Shown piece by piece: positions 10,936 to 22,555 of a stretch of DNA of 64,000 bases. The stretch is from Distichodus sexfasciatus (taxonomy: Eukaryota > Chordata > Actinopteri > Characiformes > Distichodontidae): positions 499,548-563,547 of the forward strand of contig JAVGVS010000231.1 in NCBI GenBank assembly GCA_032718565.1, written 5' to 3'. The notes beneath the pieces are model-generated. The model was not told the origin of the DNA. It saw only the letters and a list, made by a program, of their open reading frames with translations, and did no database searches. The translations under genes and the position numbers were made by a program. Position 1 is the first letter of the stretch; each line of letters opens with the position of its first letter.

Positions 10936-12664
10936 ACACACACACACACACACAGACTGCATCGGTCAGCCAGTCTCTCACACACACAACATGTCATAAC
11001 ACACAATGACAGGAGAGAGAGAATGAGAGAAATGGAGGACGAGAATAAAGAAGAGAGTCAGGTAGCTGGTGAGAGATGACATATCTATAGGGTTAGAGAT
11101 GGATGGATATAAAAGGGAGGGAGATGGAGCGGAGAGTAAGATATGAAGAGACAGAGTGTAGGTTAGCGAGTAAAAGAGACATGAAGGTAGAGAGGAGGAG
11201 GAGGAGGAGGAGAGAGGGATTACACAGTAGATATATGATATGTGGGTTGTTGTATAATTTCATCCATCATTCCATCTGACAGACGTATAAACAAATGAAC
11301 AGAGAGAAATACATTCACTGTCCAGCCGCAGCTACCCACCACACACTAATATTAATAATACGTTCACCCGAAAGCACAAATCCTCCACCTGGGTCGCCTG
11401 CCATCAGAGGGCTTTACAGAAACCAACTTATTACAATTAAAATAACACATTGAAAGATAATAAAACGCTATCAATCATAAAATTAACCTCAAATAATAAC
11501 CAAGCGACCAGCGGTCAGCATCACGCTGCCCATGTCCAACTAATCAAACAGGAAGTTAATATATAGGTTATTAACCAGAAGAAGAAGAAGAAGATAAGCC
11601 TGTAAGATTATAATTACACACAGTGGAAGATGAGTACGGAGTGATGTGTCGCACGTCGTCTCTACAGTAATCAAATAAAAGCTGTTAATGTGTGACAACA
11701 ACATGAGCAGGAATGAGATTTGAAAGTGGTGTGTACTAATGCTTGTACTTTTTGCAGTGATGGCTTTATGAGCAGCAGCAGGATGGTTCCATTAGAGGAC
11801 AGGACAAAGTCATTTAGTTTAAAAGGAATATTCATTAAAAAAAACATTTTATTAAGTTTTTTTTTAATTATTAATAAAGTAATAATAATAATAACAGCCA
11901 TGTCTTAGTGTATCAAACCAGCATTCTTCTCTCCACGTAACTGTGAGCAAAATATTCAGCTAGGGGAGGAATGTTTCATGATTCATTTGGTTTTAATAAA
12001 GGATCTTTAAGACAAACTGCCGGTTTGCAGTAATAGCCGTGTTAATGAAATGCACCAGTGGGTCAGACTCTTGTTTTTTAAAATCCTCTGACCCGTGCAG
12101 TTAACAGTGTTAATAATGACCACACTACACATTCATCTTTTCATTTAGTGATATTATGTGTGATCTGTGTTAAGTTGTATTTATTCGTGTTGCTCTGATG
12201 ATGAAACATTAGTTTAATGCGAAGTCTGATTTTACCATTGCATAAAGGAATTAAGTGCTTCATGACGTAACGCTGCGCCGGGATTAAAGCCACTCGACAT
12301 GATCCTTATATTCTCATTTCTTTTTGTTTTGCTCAAATAAATAAATCCTCTCAAATGAAAGCTGTGTCGGTACATGTTTAAACCTCCTGAATAAGCCGTC
12401 CTGAGTGTAATCTCCACCGCTGCGCTCAGGACCGGGCTGTAAAACACCATGCTCAGGGTTGACTTCCCTCCGCGACGGTCAGTGCTTTTCCTGCTGGACG
12501 CTGTGTTAGAGACGGAAATGAAGCTGCAGGTGTGTATCAGAACAGCAGCACTCACACCACCTGCACCAACACGCTTCTTGACGTAGTCATCACTACGTCT
12601 GACCCTTAATACTACATTAACAGCAGAGGCTGACCGATTATTGCTTGTTAACGAGTCCTGCACA

Positions 12665-12772
12665 TGTCAGCTGTCCACTGCTCCTTCATGGATGGGTCAA
12701 ACGCAGAGCTCACATGTGGTTATGGTGCACTGTGTGCTGTGTTCACAAAGACAAATAATCACTCATTGTGTA
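12665..12772 (+). mobile_element. SINE family 1, 3' half
   Basis: Body and tail only: CTCCTTCATGGATGGGTCAA, GTGGTTATGGTGCACTGTGT and ACAAATAATCACTCATT; the tRNA-like head is missing. Confidence 0.6.
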
Positions 12773-12829
12773 ACATTGTTGTTCTGTGTGAAAACAGAAG
12801 CTCAATTAAAGATTGTTCAGTTAATTCAG

Positions 12830-12912
12830 TTGCTTATTTATTTATTAAGTTTTTATCTATTTATTTAGTTTTTATTTATTTATTTATTTATTTAGTTTTT
12901 ATTTATTTATCT
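12830..12912. repeat. (TTTA)n microsatellite
   Basis: TATTTATTTATTTATTTAGT units, imperfect. Confidence 0.8.
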
Positions 12913-13272
12913 GTTTGGGGTTTTTTGCTCTTAAGTGTGCATAATAAGAAAAACGGCTGCCTGAAAAATAAAACGTTTGATATGAATTTCTTAAATATGC
13001 TTAAGAAAGCTCAATATGGAATAAATAGAAGTTGGGATCTCATTTTCCCCAGTGACTCCAGCGAGAAGTGAGACCTTCTTTTCAACTGAACCGTGAGTTG
13101 ACTCAGGAATGAACTGTGAGTTGACTCTACACCTCTACACGTAGGCAGCGAGCGTGTTGACGGCTGTTGCATCGATATTGTGGTGTGTTGGGTTATGAAA
13201 TTTGCTGTCGATACTCAGGTGTAAACACCGCTCTAGAGAGCCTCCTCCTGCCTCACGCCACTTCTTAATAAA

Positions 13273-13536
13273 GTTTATATGACCTCAGGAGCCGAAAGTC
13301 TCTGAAAGTGAGTGATTTGTCACAGAACACACTACATCACACAGCACACAGTGCACCACAACAAAATGTGAGCTCTGCATTTGACCCATCCGTGAAGGAG
13401 CAGTGGGCAGCTGACACGGGCAGGGACCTGGGCAGTGCTTGGAGACAGGACCTTGCTCATGAGTACCTTTAGGTAATTTTAACTCATGAATTTTCTGATC
13501 ACTGGGTGAACGCCCAACTATTACACCACTAACTCC
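13273..13536 (-). mobile_element. SINE family 1 with extended tail
   Basis: Minus-strand copy with the same extended tail as at 3259, body (GGAGCAGTGGGCAGCTGACA) and a decayed head ending near ACACCACTAACTCC. Confidence 0.7.
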
Positions 13537-13721
13537 TAAAGATTCAGATGTTTGCAGCAGGACGGCTTTACTCCATAACATGACACCAGAGTCAATCACA
13601 CCACACTGAAAATTTACACTGACCCCATTTAGTTCCAGCTCCATAGTAATTCCATTCCCTGATGGAGGGACAGCGCCTCTGCAGCAAGTCCGGTTAAGAC
13701 CCACTAGACCCGCATAAGTAG

Positions 13722-13796
13722 TGCTGGAGTTTCGAGATTCAAACCCACAACCTCTTAGTCCAGAGCAATGTCCCAACCACTAGACCACCACGGGCC
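13722..13796 (-). mobile_element. SINE family 2, head fragment
   Basis: Minus-strand head: GATTCAAACCCACAACCTCT, CCACTAGACCACCACGGGC. Confidence 0.5.
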
Positions 13797-14189
13797 CCCC
13801 AGGTGTGTGTTGATGTCAACATTTAAACTGATGAGGTGTGATTTATGGGTTTAATATTTTTATTTCTTAAACTCTTTAAAGAATCGTAATAATTGTTATT
13901 TCCTCAATCCCCACTTCAACGCTGTATAGGTGTCATCACTGGGCCCTGCAGCATTGGTCAGTTTCTATCATAACTCGTGACTGCTCTTTTGATTTGGTCA
14001 CGAAGCATATACATTTTCTGCAGATTTGTAAAGATGGGATTACTGCAGCAGTCTTTAATCTGCTAACTCTTCTAGGCCTAAGTCTAACCGGACCAGAAAC
14101 TCTCATGGATCTTGAAGATTTTATCACTTTTTGTGCACTTGATGAGAGGTTACAAAAATGTGCAAAAACCTGCTGAAGACCAAAACCTG

Positions 14190-14421
14190 ACACACACACA
14201 CACACACTCACATTCAAACACACACACACACACACACACACATCCAAACACACACACACACACACACACACCACATCCAAACACACACACACACACACAT
14301 CCAAACACACACACACACACACACACACTACACATCCAACACACACACACACTCACATTCAAACACACACACACACACACACACTCACATTCAAACACAC
14401 ACACACACCTTCACATCTGAA

Positions 14422-14453
<32 letters not shown>

Positions 14454-15039
14454 TTCAAACACACACACACACACACACTCACATTCAAACACACACACAC
14501 ACACTCACATTCAAACACACACACACACACACCCACATTCAAACACACACACACACACCCACATTCAAACACACACACACACACACACACCACATTCAAA
14601 CACACACACACACACACACACACCACATCCAAACACACACACACACCACATCCAAACACACACACACACACACACCACATTCAAACACACACACACACAC
14701 ACTCACATTCAAACACACACACACACACACATTCAAACACACACACACACACACTCACATTCAAACACACACACACACACACACACTCACATTCAAACAC
14801 ACACATTGTTAATTTATTCAAACACACACACACACACACACTCACATTCAAACACACACACACACACACTCACATTCAAACACACACACACACACTCACA
14901 TTCAAACACACACACACACACTCACATTCAAACACACACACACACACACTCACATTCAAAACACACACACACACTCACATTCAAACACACACACACACAC
15001 ACACACACCATTCAAACACACACACACACACTCAGCATT

Positions 15040-15074
<35 letters not shown>

Positions 15075-15166
15075 TATTCAAACACACACACACCTCACAT
15101 TCAAACACACACACACACACACACACCCCACACACCTACATTCAAACACACACACACACTCACATT

Positions 15167-15197
<31 letters not shown>

Positions 15198-15227
15198 CAC
15201 ATTCAAACACACACACACACTCACATT

Positions 15228-15258
<31 letters not shown>

Positions 15259-16732
15259 CACATCCAAACACACACACACTCACATTCAAACACACACACA
15301 CACACACACTCACATCCAAACACACACACACACTCACATTCAAACACACACACACACACACACACTCACATTCAAACACACACACACACACACATTCAAA
15401 CACACACACACACACACACACTCACATTCAAACACACACACACACTCACACACACTCACATTCAAACACACACACACACACACACTCACATTCAAACACA
15501 CACACACACACACCACATCCAAACACACACACACACACTCCACACACATTCCTAAAACACACACACACACACACACCCCAAACACACACACACACACACA
15601 CCAAACACACACACACACACACTCATGTATCTAAACACACTCACACACCACATTCAAACACACTCACACACTCACATTCAAACACACACACACACACATT
15701 CAAACACACTCACACACTCACATTCAAACACACACACACACACACACTCAAACACACACACACACACACACTCACATTCAACACACACACACACACACAC
15801 ACACAAGGCACTCCAACACACACACACACACACTCAAACACACACACTCACATTCAAACACACACACACACACTCCAAACACACACACTCACACTCAAAC
15901 ACGGCGACACACAGCACACTCACATTCAAACACACACACACTACATTCAAAACACACACACACACACACCTCACATTCAAACACACACACACACACACAC
16001 ACACCACACATTCAAACACACACACACCCCACATTCACACACACACACACACCCCACACACACACACACACACCACATTCACACACACACACACACACAC
16101 ACCACATTCACACACACACCCACACACACACACACGCCCCACACACACCACATTCACACACACACACACACACACACCACATTCAAACACACACACACAC
16201 ACACTCACATTCAAACACACACACACACACACACACCACATTCAAACACACACACACACACACTCACATTCAAACACACACACACACACCTCACATTCAA
16301 ACACACACACACACACACACACACCACATTCAAACACACACACACACACTCACATTCAAACACACACACACACACACTCACATTCAAACACACACACACA
16401 CACACTCACATTCAAACACACACACACACTCACATTCAAACACACACACACACCTCACATTCAAACACACACACACACACTCACATCCAACACACACACA
16501 CACACACCACATTCAAACACACACACACACACACACTCACATTCAACACACACACACACACACACACTCACATTCAAAACACACACACACACACACATTC
16601 AAACACACACACACACACACCACATTCAAACACACACACACACTCACATTCAAACACACACACACACCACATTCAAACACACACACAGCACACACACACA
16701 CTCACATCCAAACACACACACACACTCACATT

Positions 16733-16772
<40 letters not shown>

Positions 16773-16973
16773 TCCAAACACACACACCAAACACACACAC
16801 ACACACTCACATTCAAACACACACACCTCACATTCAAACACACACACACTCAAACACACACACACACACTCCACATTCAAACACACACACACACTCATAT
16901 CCAAACACACACACACACACACACACACATTCAAACACACACCACACACTCACATTCAAACACACACACTCAA

Positions 16974-17004
<31 letters not shown>

Positions 17005-17121
17005 TTCAAACACACACACACACACACACTCACATTCAAACACACACACACACACACACACTCACATTCAAACACACACACACTCACACTCACACACTCA
17101 CATTCAAACACACACACTCAA

Positions 17122-17152
<31 letters not shown>

Positions 17153-17200
17153 TTCAAACACACACACACACACACACACTCACATTCAAACACACACACT

Positions 17201-17237
<37 letters not shown>

Positions 17238-17295
17238 AAACACACACACACACACACACACACTCACATTCAACCACACACACACACACACACAG
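14190..17295. repeat. 3.1-kb CA/TCACATTCAAAC minisatellite
   Basis: About 100 tandem units, each a variable (CA)n run followed by a conserved core, ACTCACATTCAAAC. Core variants (CCACATTC, CACATCCAAAC, ACATTCACAC) group in neighbouring units, as expected from unequal exchange. It contains long Thr/His-rich and Cys/Val-rich frames on the two strands because CA repeats lack stops; these are not genes. It lies in the 17-kb intron, ending about 2 kb upstream, in plus coordinates, of the 66-nt exon. Confidence 0.95.
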
Positions 17296-17559
17296 AGTAA
17301 ACTCATCAGTGGAACAAGCAGAAGAGTGGGGCATGCAAATCCCTCCTCCTCGCCACCAAGATTGGTACCTGTCCCAGAACCGCACCTCCCAGCATGCACC
17401 TGCTCCCTGCTGCAACGCCTCCCGGTGCCAGCGTACAGGTGGCATTTCAACTCCCGATAAACTCCGGAGCACAGTGGAACGGGAACAAAGGGACGATGTG
17501 CAGAAGGGATTAAAGAAGGTATGAAAGAGAGGGATAAATACTGCGTGTCGGTTACTCAG

Positions 17560-17965
17560 GCAAGCGGGCAGGCGGGAAGGTGGGCAGACGGGTGGGCGGG
17601 CAGACGGGCGAATGGGCAGCCGGGTGAATGGGCAGAAGGCAGGTGGGCAGATGGACATGTAGGCAAACGACTGGAGATGGACGACTCTGCGGACACGACG
17701 AGCATGCAGACAGGCACGTGGCTGAGAGGGCAGACAGGTGAGCGGGTAGAGGGGCAAGCAGGCAGACAGGTAAATGGGCAGGTGGACAAATGAGCAAGTG
17801 AGTAGGCAGGTGATATGGCGGATGTGTGAGACGGACATTGTGGGCAGACAGGTGAGCAGGAAGATGGCTGAGTGGACAGACGGGCGCGCAGACAGGTGAT
17901 TAGGCAGAAAGGTGAGCAGACAGACACACGAACAAACGGGCGAGCAGCAAAACGGGCGAGTAGGC
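17560..17965. repeat. Degenerate GGGCAGACGGGTGAGC minisatellite
   Basis: Imperfect short units such as GGGCAGACGGGTG, GGCAGACAGGTGAGC and GAGCAGACAGAC, G-rich on the plus strand. Opposite-strand frames here (Cys/Pro/Leu-rich) are repeat artefacts. Confidence 0.75.
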
Positions 17966-18749
17966 AGATGGGCGAGCGGGCAGCGTCGTCAAACACACAG
18001 CTGGTTGCAGGTGGCATGAGGGAGTGAGGAATCCCAGCAGCTCTAATCTGCACACAGCCGAGATGCTTCATACCTGTTAATGAGCCCCGCTGTGATGCCA
18101 ACGTTACCAAAACACCAGCACCAACACCAGCTGCAGCTCTCACGCTACTAAACCCTCCCAACTCACAAACACACACACACGCTCCATCCACCACAACGTG
18201 AGGGAACCCGTGAGGGAACCCGTGAGGGACGCTACATGATGCTCCACGACCAACACGCTCTCATTACAGCCGGGTGTGAGCGCACCTTCATTTCTACGCA
18301 GTGCACAAGTTCATTTTCCAGTTTTACACTCATTTATTTTCTTCATCTGTCATTCCATATTTAATATAATGTGCATACCTAAACAAATCTAAACATTGCA
18401 GTGCTAACGTTCTCCCCAATATCATGCAGCCCTGGCAGATTAGAAAACAACACAACACACTAACACCAAAGACGTGATACTGAACTACACTTGAACTACA
18501 GTTAAACTTGTATATCTGCTGTGATTAAATGAATACCTTCATGATCACATCCAGCACGTGCTGCTTTCACTTTCAGCTCCAGTCCCACAATCAGCCTCCA
18601 CCGCTAACCTCTTACGACAGCGCAGACACACGCCGCTGCTGACGTGAAGCTCATGTTTAATTGTGTTAAGTATCAGCTGGGGTGTTCCATATCGTACCGT
18701 TCACAATAAGCCCAGGGTAATTGTTGATCCAGGGTTAAAAATGAACATG

Positions 18750-18996
18750 TGACCCGATCTGCCGTAATGAGTGGGAAGTCGGCGTTCTATTAATTTAGAT
18801 ACGGACCGATTATGTTGACAAACATCAAAAATCTCGATTTTTCTTTTTTGGTCTTATATGAAAGAAAAGGTCTTCAAAATGAATCTGGTCTCCAAAAAAG
18901 AAATAATCAATATTTTTGTGATGTTTTTCAACATTATCGGCCCGTATCTAAATAAATAGAACGCTGACTTCCAACTCATTACGGCAGATCGGGTCA
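18750..18996. mobile_element. MITE with about 75-bp terminal inverted repeats
   Basis: The left end TGACCCGATCTGCCGTAATG and the right end CATTACGGCAGATCGGGTCA are perfect inverted copies; pairing continues through TTTAGATACGGACCGATTAT and its counterpart at 18937-18957. The 247-bp element could fold almost completely into a hairpin. Target duplication not resolved. Confidence 0.8.
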
Positions 18997-19241
18997 AAAA
19001 TTGTGATGTAATGATGTCAAAACGTTAACTACAGCTACAGCTGCACAACACAGTTCACATGGTGGAACCTATAACAGCACCCTCACAGATAAAGCAAGGT
19101 CCAGTGTGAGATGGAGTTTTACTACACAAATCACAACTAAAAATCAACACTTACTCACAATCTACACGCAAGAGAATAACAGTGCTCCAGTAGAGCCAGC
19201 AGGACGAGTGGTTTAGCAGCAGCTCTACACAGTGAGAGAAG

Positions 19242-19249
19242 TGACGTCA
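19242..19249. promoter_or_regulatory. TGACGTCA palindrome (CRE-like) beside a donor
   Basis: A perfect 8-bp TGACGTCA lies 6 nt inside the intron from the donor at 19254. It matches the CREB/ATF consensus, but an 8-mer can occur by chance. Confidence 0.3.
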
Positions 19250-19254
19250 CGTAC

Positions 19255-19320
19255 CGTTCGGACTCTCCTCGTCGATGGTGACGATGGTGGCAGGAGGACC
19301 TGATCGATACAACTTACACT
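19255..19320 (-). CDS. pcdh15: pcdh15 exon: N-terminal part of EC1
   Basis: A 66-nt minus-strand exon after TTTTCTGTGCAG and before GTACGT. It completes a split codon, then encodes CKLYRSGPPATIVTIDEESP plus N, and ends in phase 1. The match to mammalian protocadherin-15 ([20 protein letters not shown], from memory) is close and has the same 21 codons. This is the first strand and loop of EC1. The cysteine near its start is, as I recall, one half of a disulfide in EC1, and the IDEES stretch includes acidic residues of the first calcium-site region. The donor GTACGT is weaker than the others. It is followed at once by the palindrome TGACGTCA (19242-19249). The acceptor is preceded by a GT-rich stretch. 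Frame continuity with both neighbours makes this a confident call despite its length. Confidence 0.9.
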
Positions 19321-19535
19321 CTGCACAGAAAACACACAAACACACAGGGAGACCAGTGAGCAATAAAGTTTAAACAGTGCAGTAACTACAGCATTACTAC
19401 AACCTTCATACTCAATCATTTCTAATCTGGTGATCATGACTATGAGCGGTGATGGAGTGGTTTAGGGATGAGATGTAAAATTGAACAAAATGAACACAAC
19501 CTTCACACATGACCAGCAGTAGAACTTGTGACTTA

Positions 19536-19640
19536 CGACATTTACATTTCCAGCATCTAGAAGACTCTCTTATCCAGAGCAACTTCCATTTCCTCATTAC
19601 AGGAACAGTCTCCTGCAGGAGCTTGGGGTTAGGGCAGAGG
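19536..19640 (-). mobile_element. SINE family 2, tail fragment
   Basis: Minus-strand tail: ACATTTACATTTCCAGCATC, CTCTTATCCAGAGCAACTTC, TCTCCTGCAGGAGCTTGGGG. Confidence 0.5.
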
Positions 19641-19801
19641 TGTCCTGCGCCAATCCTGAAGGTGTTGCATCATACTTTAGTTCAGAAGATTTCAGAACTG
19701 TCACACCAGGTATGATGGAAATCCTCCAGGATATCGGCCCTACCGGACCACAACTGGACACCCGTGGGTTAAGGGTCTTCTTCAGGTGGTGGAATTGTGT
19801 T

Positions 19802-20004
19802 GGAGGTGGTGGTCCAGTAGTTGGTACACTGGCCTGTGGGCCAAGACGTTGTGGGTTTGAATCCTATCTCCAGTGCTACCATCATTGTCTCCCAGAGCAA
19901 GACCCTTAAAGCCAAGTTGCTGCAGAAGACTGTCCCTGAAATTAGGAAATGGAAGCCTCTCTGGATAGAAATGTCTGTTTACTGCCATAAATGTAAATGT
20001 TGGA
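19802..20004 (+). mobile_element. SINE family 2
   Basis: Near full copy: GGAGGTGGTGGTCCAGTAGT, GGGTTTGAATCCTATCTCCA (B box), AGCAAGACCCTTAAAGCCAA, AAATTAGGAAATGGAAGC and ATAAATGTAAATG tail. Confidence 0.65.
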
Positions 20005-20040
20005 GGTAATGATTTGAACACACAACTTCTTGGTCCGGAG

Positions 20041-21628
20041 TAGAGATGTGAACCTTCACTGGTCTCACGATTTGATTCAATTACAATTATCATTATCAAT
20101 TAACACCAAGTTCCTGGGAGTTCACATCTCAGACGACCTCACCTGGACGACCAACACCACCTCCATCACCAAAAAGTCTCCACTTCCTGAGACGGCTGAA
20201 GCGAGCCAACCTCCCCCCTCCCACCCTCACCGTGTTCTACAGGGGCACCATACAGAGCATCCTGACAAGCTGCATCTCCGTCTGGTTCAGTAACAGCACC
20301 GTTGCCGATATCAGGCGGCTACAAAGGATTGCTACAGCAGCTGGAAACATCATCGGTGCATCTCTCCCGCTGCTGCAGGACATCTTTTACAAACGTTGCA
20401 TCAGGAGGGCCTCCTGCATCGTGCTGGACCTCTCACATCCTTCACATGGACTCTCTACACTCCTCCCCTCCAGCAGACACTATCGCAGCATCAGGACTCG
20501 ATCCACCAGGATGCGTGATAGTTTTTTCCCACAAGCCATCAGACTCTTGAACACACTTCCTGCCCTCACACTCCCCCGCACACACACCCGGACTGTGAAC
20601 TAACTGACTCTGTTGCACCACTGCACTTTACACATCTCCATCGCTGTGATGCACATGCTGCTATACGGACCATCTCATTCATGTTGCACTGAAACTGTCT
20701 CTGGAAAGATGTTTAAGAATAATGTTTATATTTACAAACTGTACAGTGTCATCACTCCAAGCTGCTGCTGATCTGACACACACTTACTGCCAGACGATTG
20801 AAATAGTAATCCTCCTCTAATGACAGCTGCTACAACACTGCTATAATATTTTTGCACTGCCGCTACTTATTTTCACAACCATTGAACATTGAATGTATGT
20901 ATCACTGGTCACTTTATCACTGTATCTGCACAAATTATTGAAAAGTGTTGCACAGACTCTGGTTCTCCACTGCTGTTATAATATCTGCACAAACTTAAAT
21001 GTCAGTCAGACTTTTTAAGAGATACTGTTTTATTAATAGACTGGATATAGAATTTTTCATATTGAAACTGTTTCTAACTTCATGCACATTCAGTGTAAAA
21101 GTCAACTTCCACTTTTGTAGTTAATACTGCATTCAAATTGTTTATCTACTTCTAGTTCTAGTTTAAAGTTATATTTAATACTCCGTTCCTAGTTTAAATG
21201 TACATTTTGTACTTTATTTATTTATTGTTTATTCCATGTGGCCTATTTGTTCTTTGTTCTCTGTTTCTTGTTGCAGTGCGAAAGCTGGAGCCACGTCGTC
21301 TCGTCTCTCTGTGTATCTGTACAGTACATAGCAGAGATGACAATAAAGTTACTTTGACTTTGATCATGTCAGTGACTCCAGCCGATGCGATATCTCCACG
21401 CAGCCCATCAATTCTTCCTTATTACTGCACACTGCCTGCACTGGTCGTGGATCAGCTGTAGTTACTACCGGGATGTTCTTTTTAACTAGAAGTTTTAAGT
21501 TGCAGCCAGAAAATCACCAAGCGGTGCCATTATGATACAATCCACTATGGTCTGGCGCTGTCCCTATGCAGAATCGTCCACGTCTACAACACAAGGCATG
21601 GATTATGTGATGAATTTCAACACCCCTA
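20041..21628. mobile_element. hAT-type element, TAGRGATGTGAA family, split by a LINE
   Basis: Left end TAGAGATGTGAACCTTCACT (20041-20100) and the remainder (21363-21628), ending TTTCAACACCCCTA, match the intact copy at 34903-35351 in order. The intervening 1.26 kb is an L2-type LINE. Joined, the hAT part is about 326 bp. Flanking 8-mers (GTCCGGAG and GCACAGAG) agree at 5 of 8 positions. It sits inside a minus-strand SINE family 2 copy (20005-20040 and 21629-21672). Confidence 0.75.
20101..21362 (+). mobile_element. L2/CR1-type LINE, 3' part
   Basis: Encodes the C-terminal part of a non-LTR reverse transcriptase: KFLGVHISDDLTWTTNT (about 20102-20160), then in another frame YRGTIQSILTSCISVWF, RRLQRIATAAGNIIGAS and RMRDSFFPQAIRLLN up to 20603. 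A 3' UTR follows, ending GACAATAAAGTTACTTTGAC. At least one frameshift (near 20200) breaks it, and the 5' end is truncated as is usual for LINEs. Confidence 0.8.
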
Positions 21629-22232
21629 GCACAGAGGCGAGTATCTCACCACTAGACCAGCACCGGCCCATTATGAGGTCTCTCTCTTCTCAATGGACCT
21701 TTACACTAAATTTAGGCCCACTCCTGGATTTTCATTAAATATATGACACCCTGCTTTTTCAAATATGTATTAAAGGAAAATCTTAAAATAAATATTACTA
21801 ACTGGTTCTGAAGTGTAGAGTAATAATGTACGCTGTGGTTGTAAGTTAATGTAAGAACAAGATTATGTATATGTACATATTTTTAATCTGACATTTAGGC
21901 CCAAAATTCTGGACTGTGGTGTAGATTCTTAAGAAGCTCCAGCTTGTGTGTTTTCTCAGTGTCTGGTTCCCCGTGAATATCATTGTGGGCCACCAGCTGC
22001 GTTACTCCAGAGAAACTGAAAGCCAATATTCCATGCTTCGGTCATTTGGAGCGCACACTCATCTGCACGCTGCAATTCCTGCCCTTAATGGTGTTGGCTC
22101 CGGAAAAAAGCTGAGCGGAAACGGAGGGAGAAGAGAGAAACACAGGAGATCTGGCACGATGGGACAGGAAGGAGGAGGACGAGTGATGAGGAGGAGAAAG
22201 TGGTGAGATGATGAGGAAGAGTGGCTCCTTAC

Positions 22233-22247
22233 CCTCGTACTGCCAGT
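22233..22247 (-). CDS. pcdh15: pcdh15 15-nt microexon (DWQYE)
   Basis: A 15-nt exon, ACTGGCAGTACGAGG, bordered by TGTAATGCAG upstream and GTAAGG downstream on the minus strand, with branch-point-like CTGAC and CTAAC words 20-35 nt upstream. With the preceding G it reads D-W-Q-Y-E and ends in phase 1. Joined to the exon at 19320 it gives DWQYEECKL, matching the start of mature mammalian protocadherin-15 (DWQYEDCKL, from memory). Because it is 15 nt with equal phases, skipping it would remove five residues and keep the frame (..AE-ECKL). These residues precede the first strand of EC1, close to the CDH23-binding surface. The length is too short for ORF calling, so the call rests on splice signals, phase and protein match together. 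Confidence 0.85.
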
Positions 22248-22555
22248 CTGCATTACAGGCAGGGTTAGTGTCAGCAGGAGAGAGAAGAGAGGGGGAGAGG
22301 AGGAGAGAAAGAGCAGAATCTAGTGATTAAAAAAGCACATAAAGTTAGAGACACTTTAGCGGCCAACATCACACTGTTAAAATGATTTGATCGTGGAGGC
22401 ATGTTAACATCCTTCTCACCTTTATTTCAACATAAACACCATCATCTATAAATCTGTGATTACAGCTGACCTGGTTACACCACACACTAGAACAACATCC
22501 AACTAGTTCAACATAAAAAACCTCAACTGCTGCTGTAAAATCGTACTGTAGAACT

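Larger units (their letters stand above)
2070..19254 (-). other. pcdh15 intron between the two EC1 exons (17.2 kb)
   Basis: Bounded by donor GTACGT (19254) and acceptor TTTTGTAG (2070). Gene-free apart from the repeats listed separately. Stretches with nothing I can name: 2580-2690, 3510-4385 (AT-rich), 4616-5554, 6310-7050 (unique-looking, with GC-rich 6370-6500), 8440-8766, 9420-9780, 11000-12660 (unique, AT-rich, short purine tracts near 11000-11220), 12915-13270, 13800-14185 and 18000-18740. A short tandem of CGTGAGGGAACC lies at 18197-18228. Confidence 0.75.
19321..22232 (-). other. pcdh15 intron between microexon and EC1 exon (2.9 kb)
   Basis: Runs from donor GTAAGG (22232) to acceptor TTTTCTGTGCAG (19321). 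More than half is mobile sequence: SINE pieces (19536-19640 and 19802-20004) and a hAT-type element split by a LINE (20041-21628). The remaining 21629-22232 holds a SINE remnant, AT-rich sequence and a purine-rich stretch (22120-22210) just downstream of the microexon donor. No other exon seen. Confidence 0.75.

Noticed and set aside
10397..10999. 200-codon frame with a long poly-histidine run
   Set aside because: CAC/CAT triplet tract. The other strand gives a Val/Met frame of similar openness.
14190..17295. Regular repeats with spacers resembling a CRISPR array
   Set aside because: The spacers are themselves CA repeats, the context is a vertebrate intron, and no cas-like gene exists. It is a minisatellite.
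15625..17460. 611-codon plus-strand frame rich in Thr and His
   Set aside because: It is the CA/TCACATTCAAAC minisatellite read in one frame. CA repeats lack stop codons, and the opposite strand gives equally open Cys/Val frames.
20232..20603. 123-codon frame as a host protein
   Set aside because: Motifs match the C-terminal end of L2/CR1-type reverse transcriptase, and a LINE 3' tail follows.
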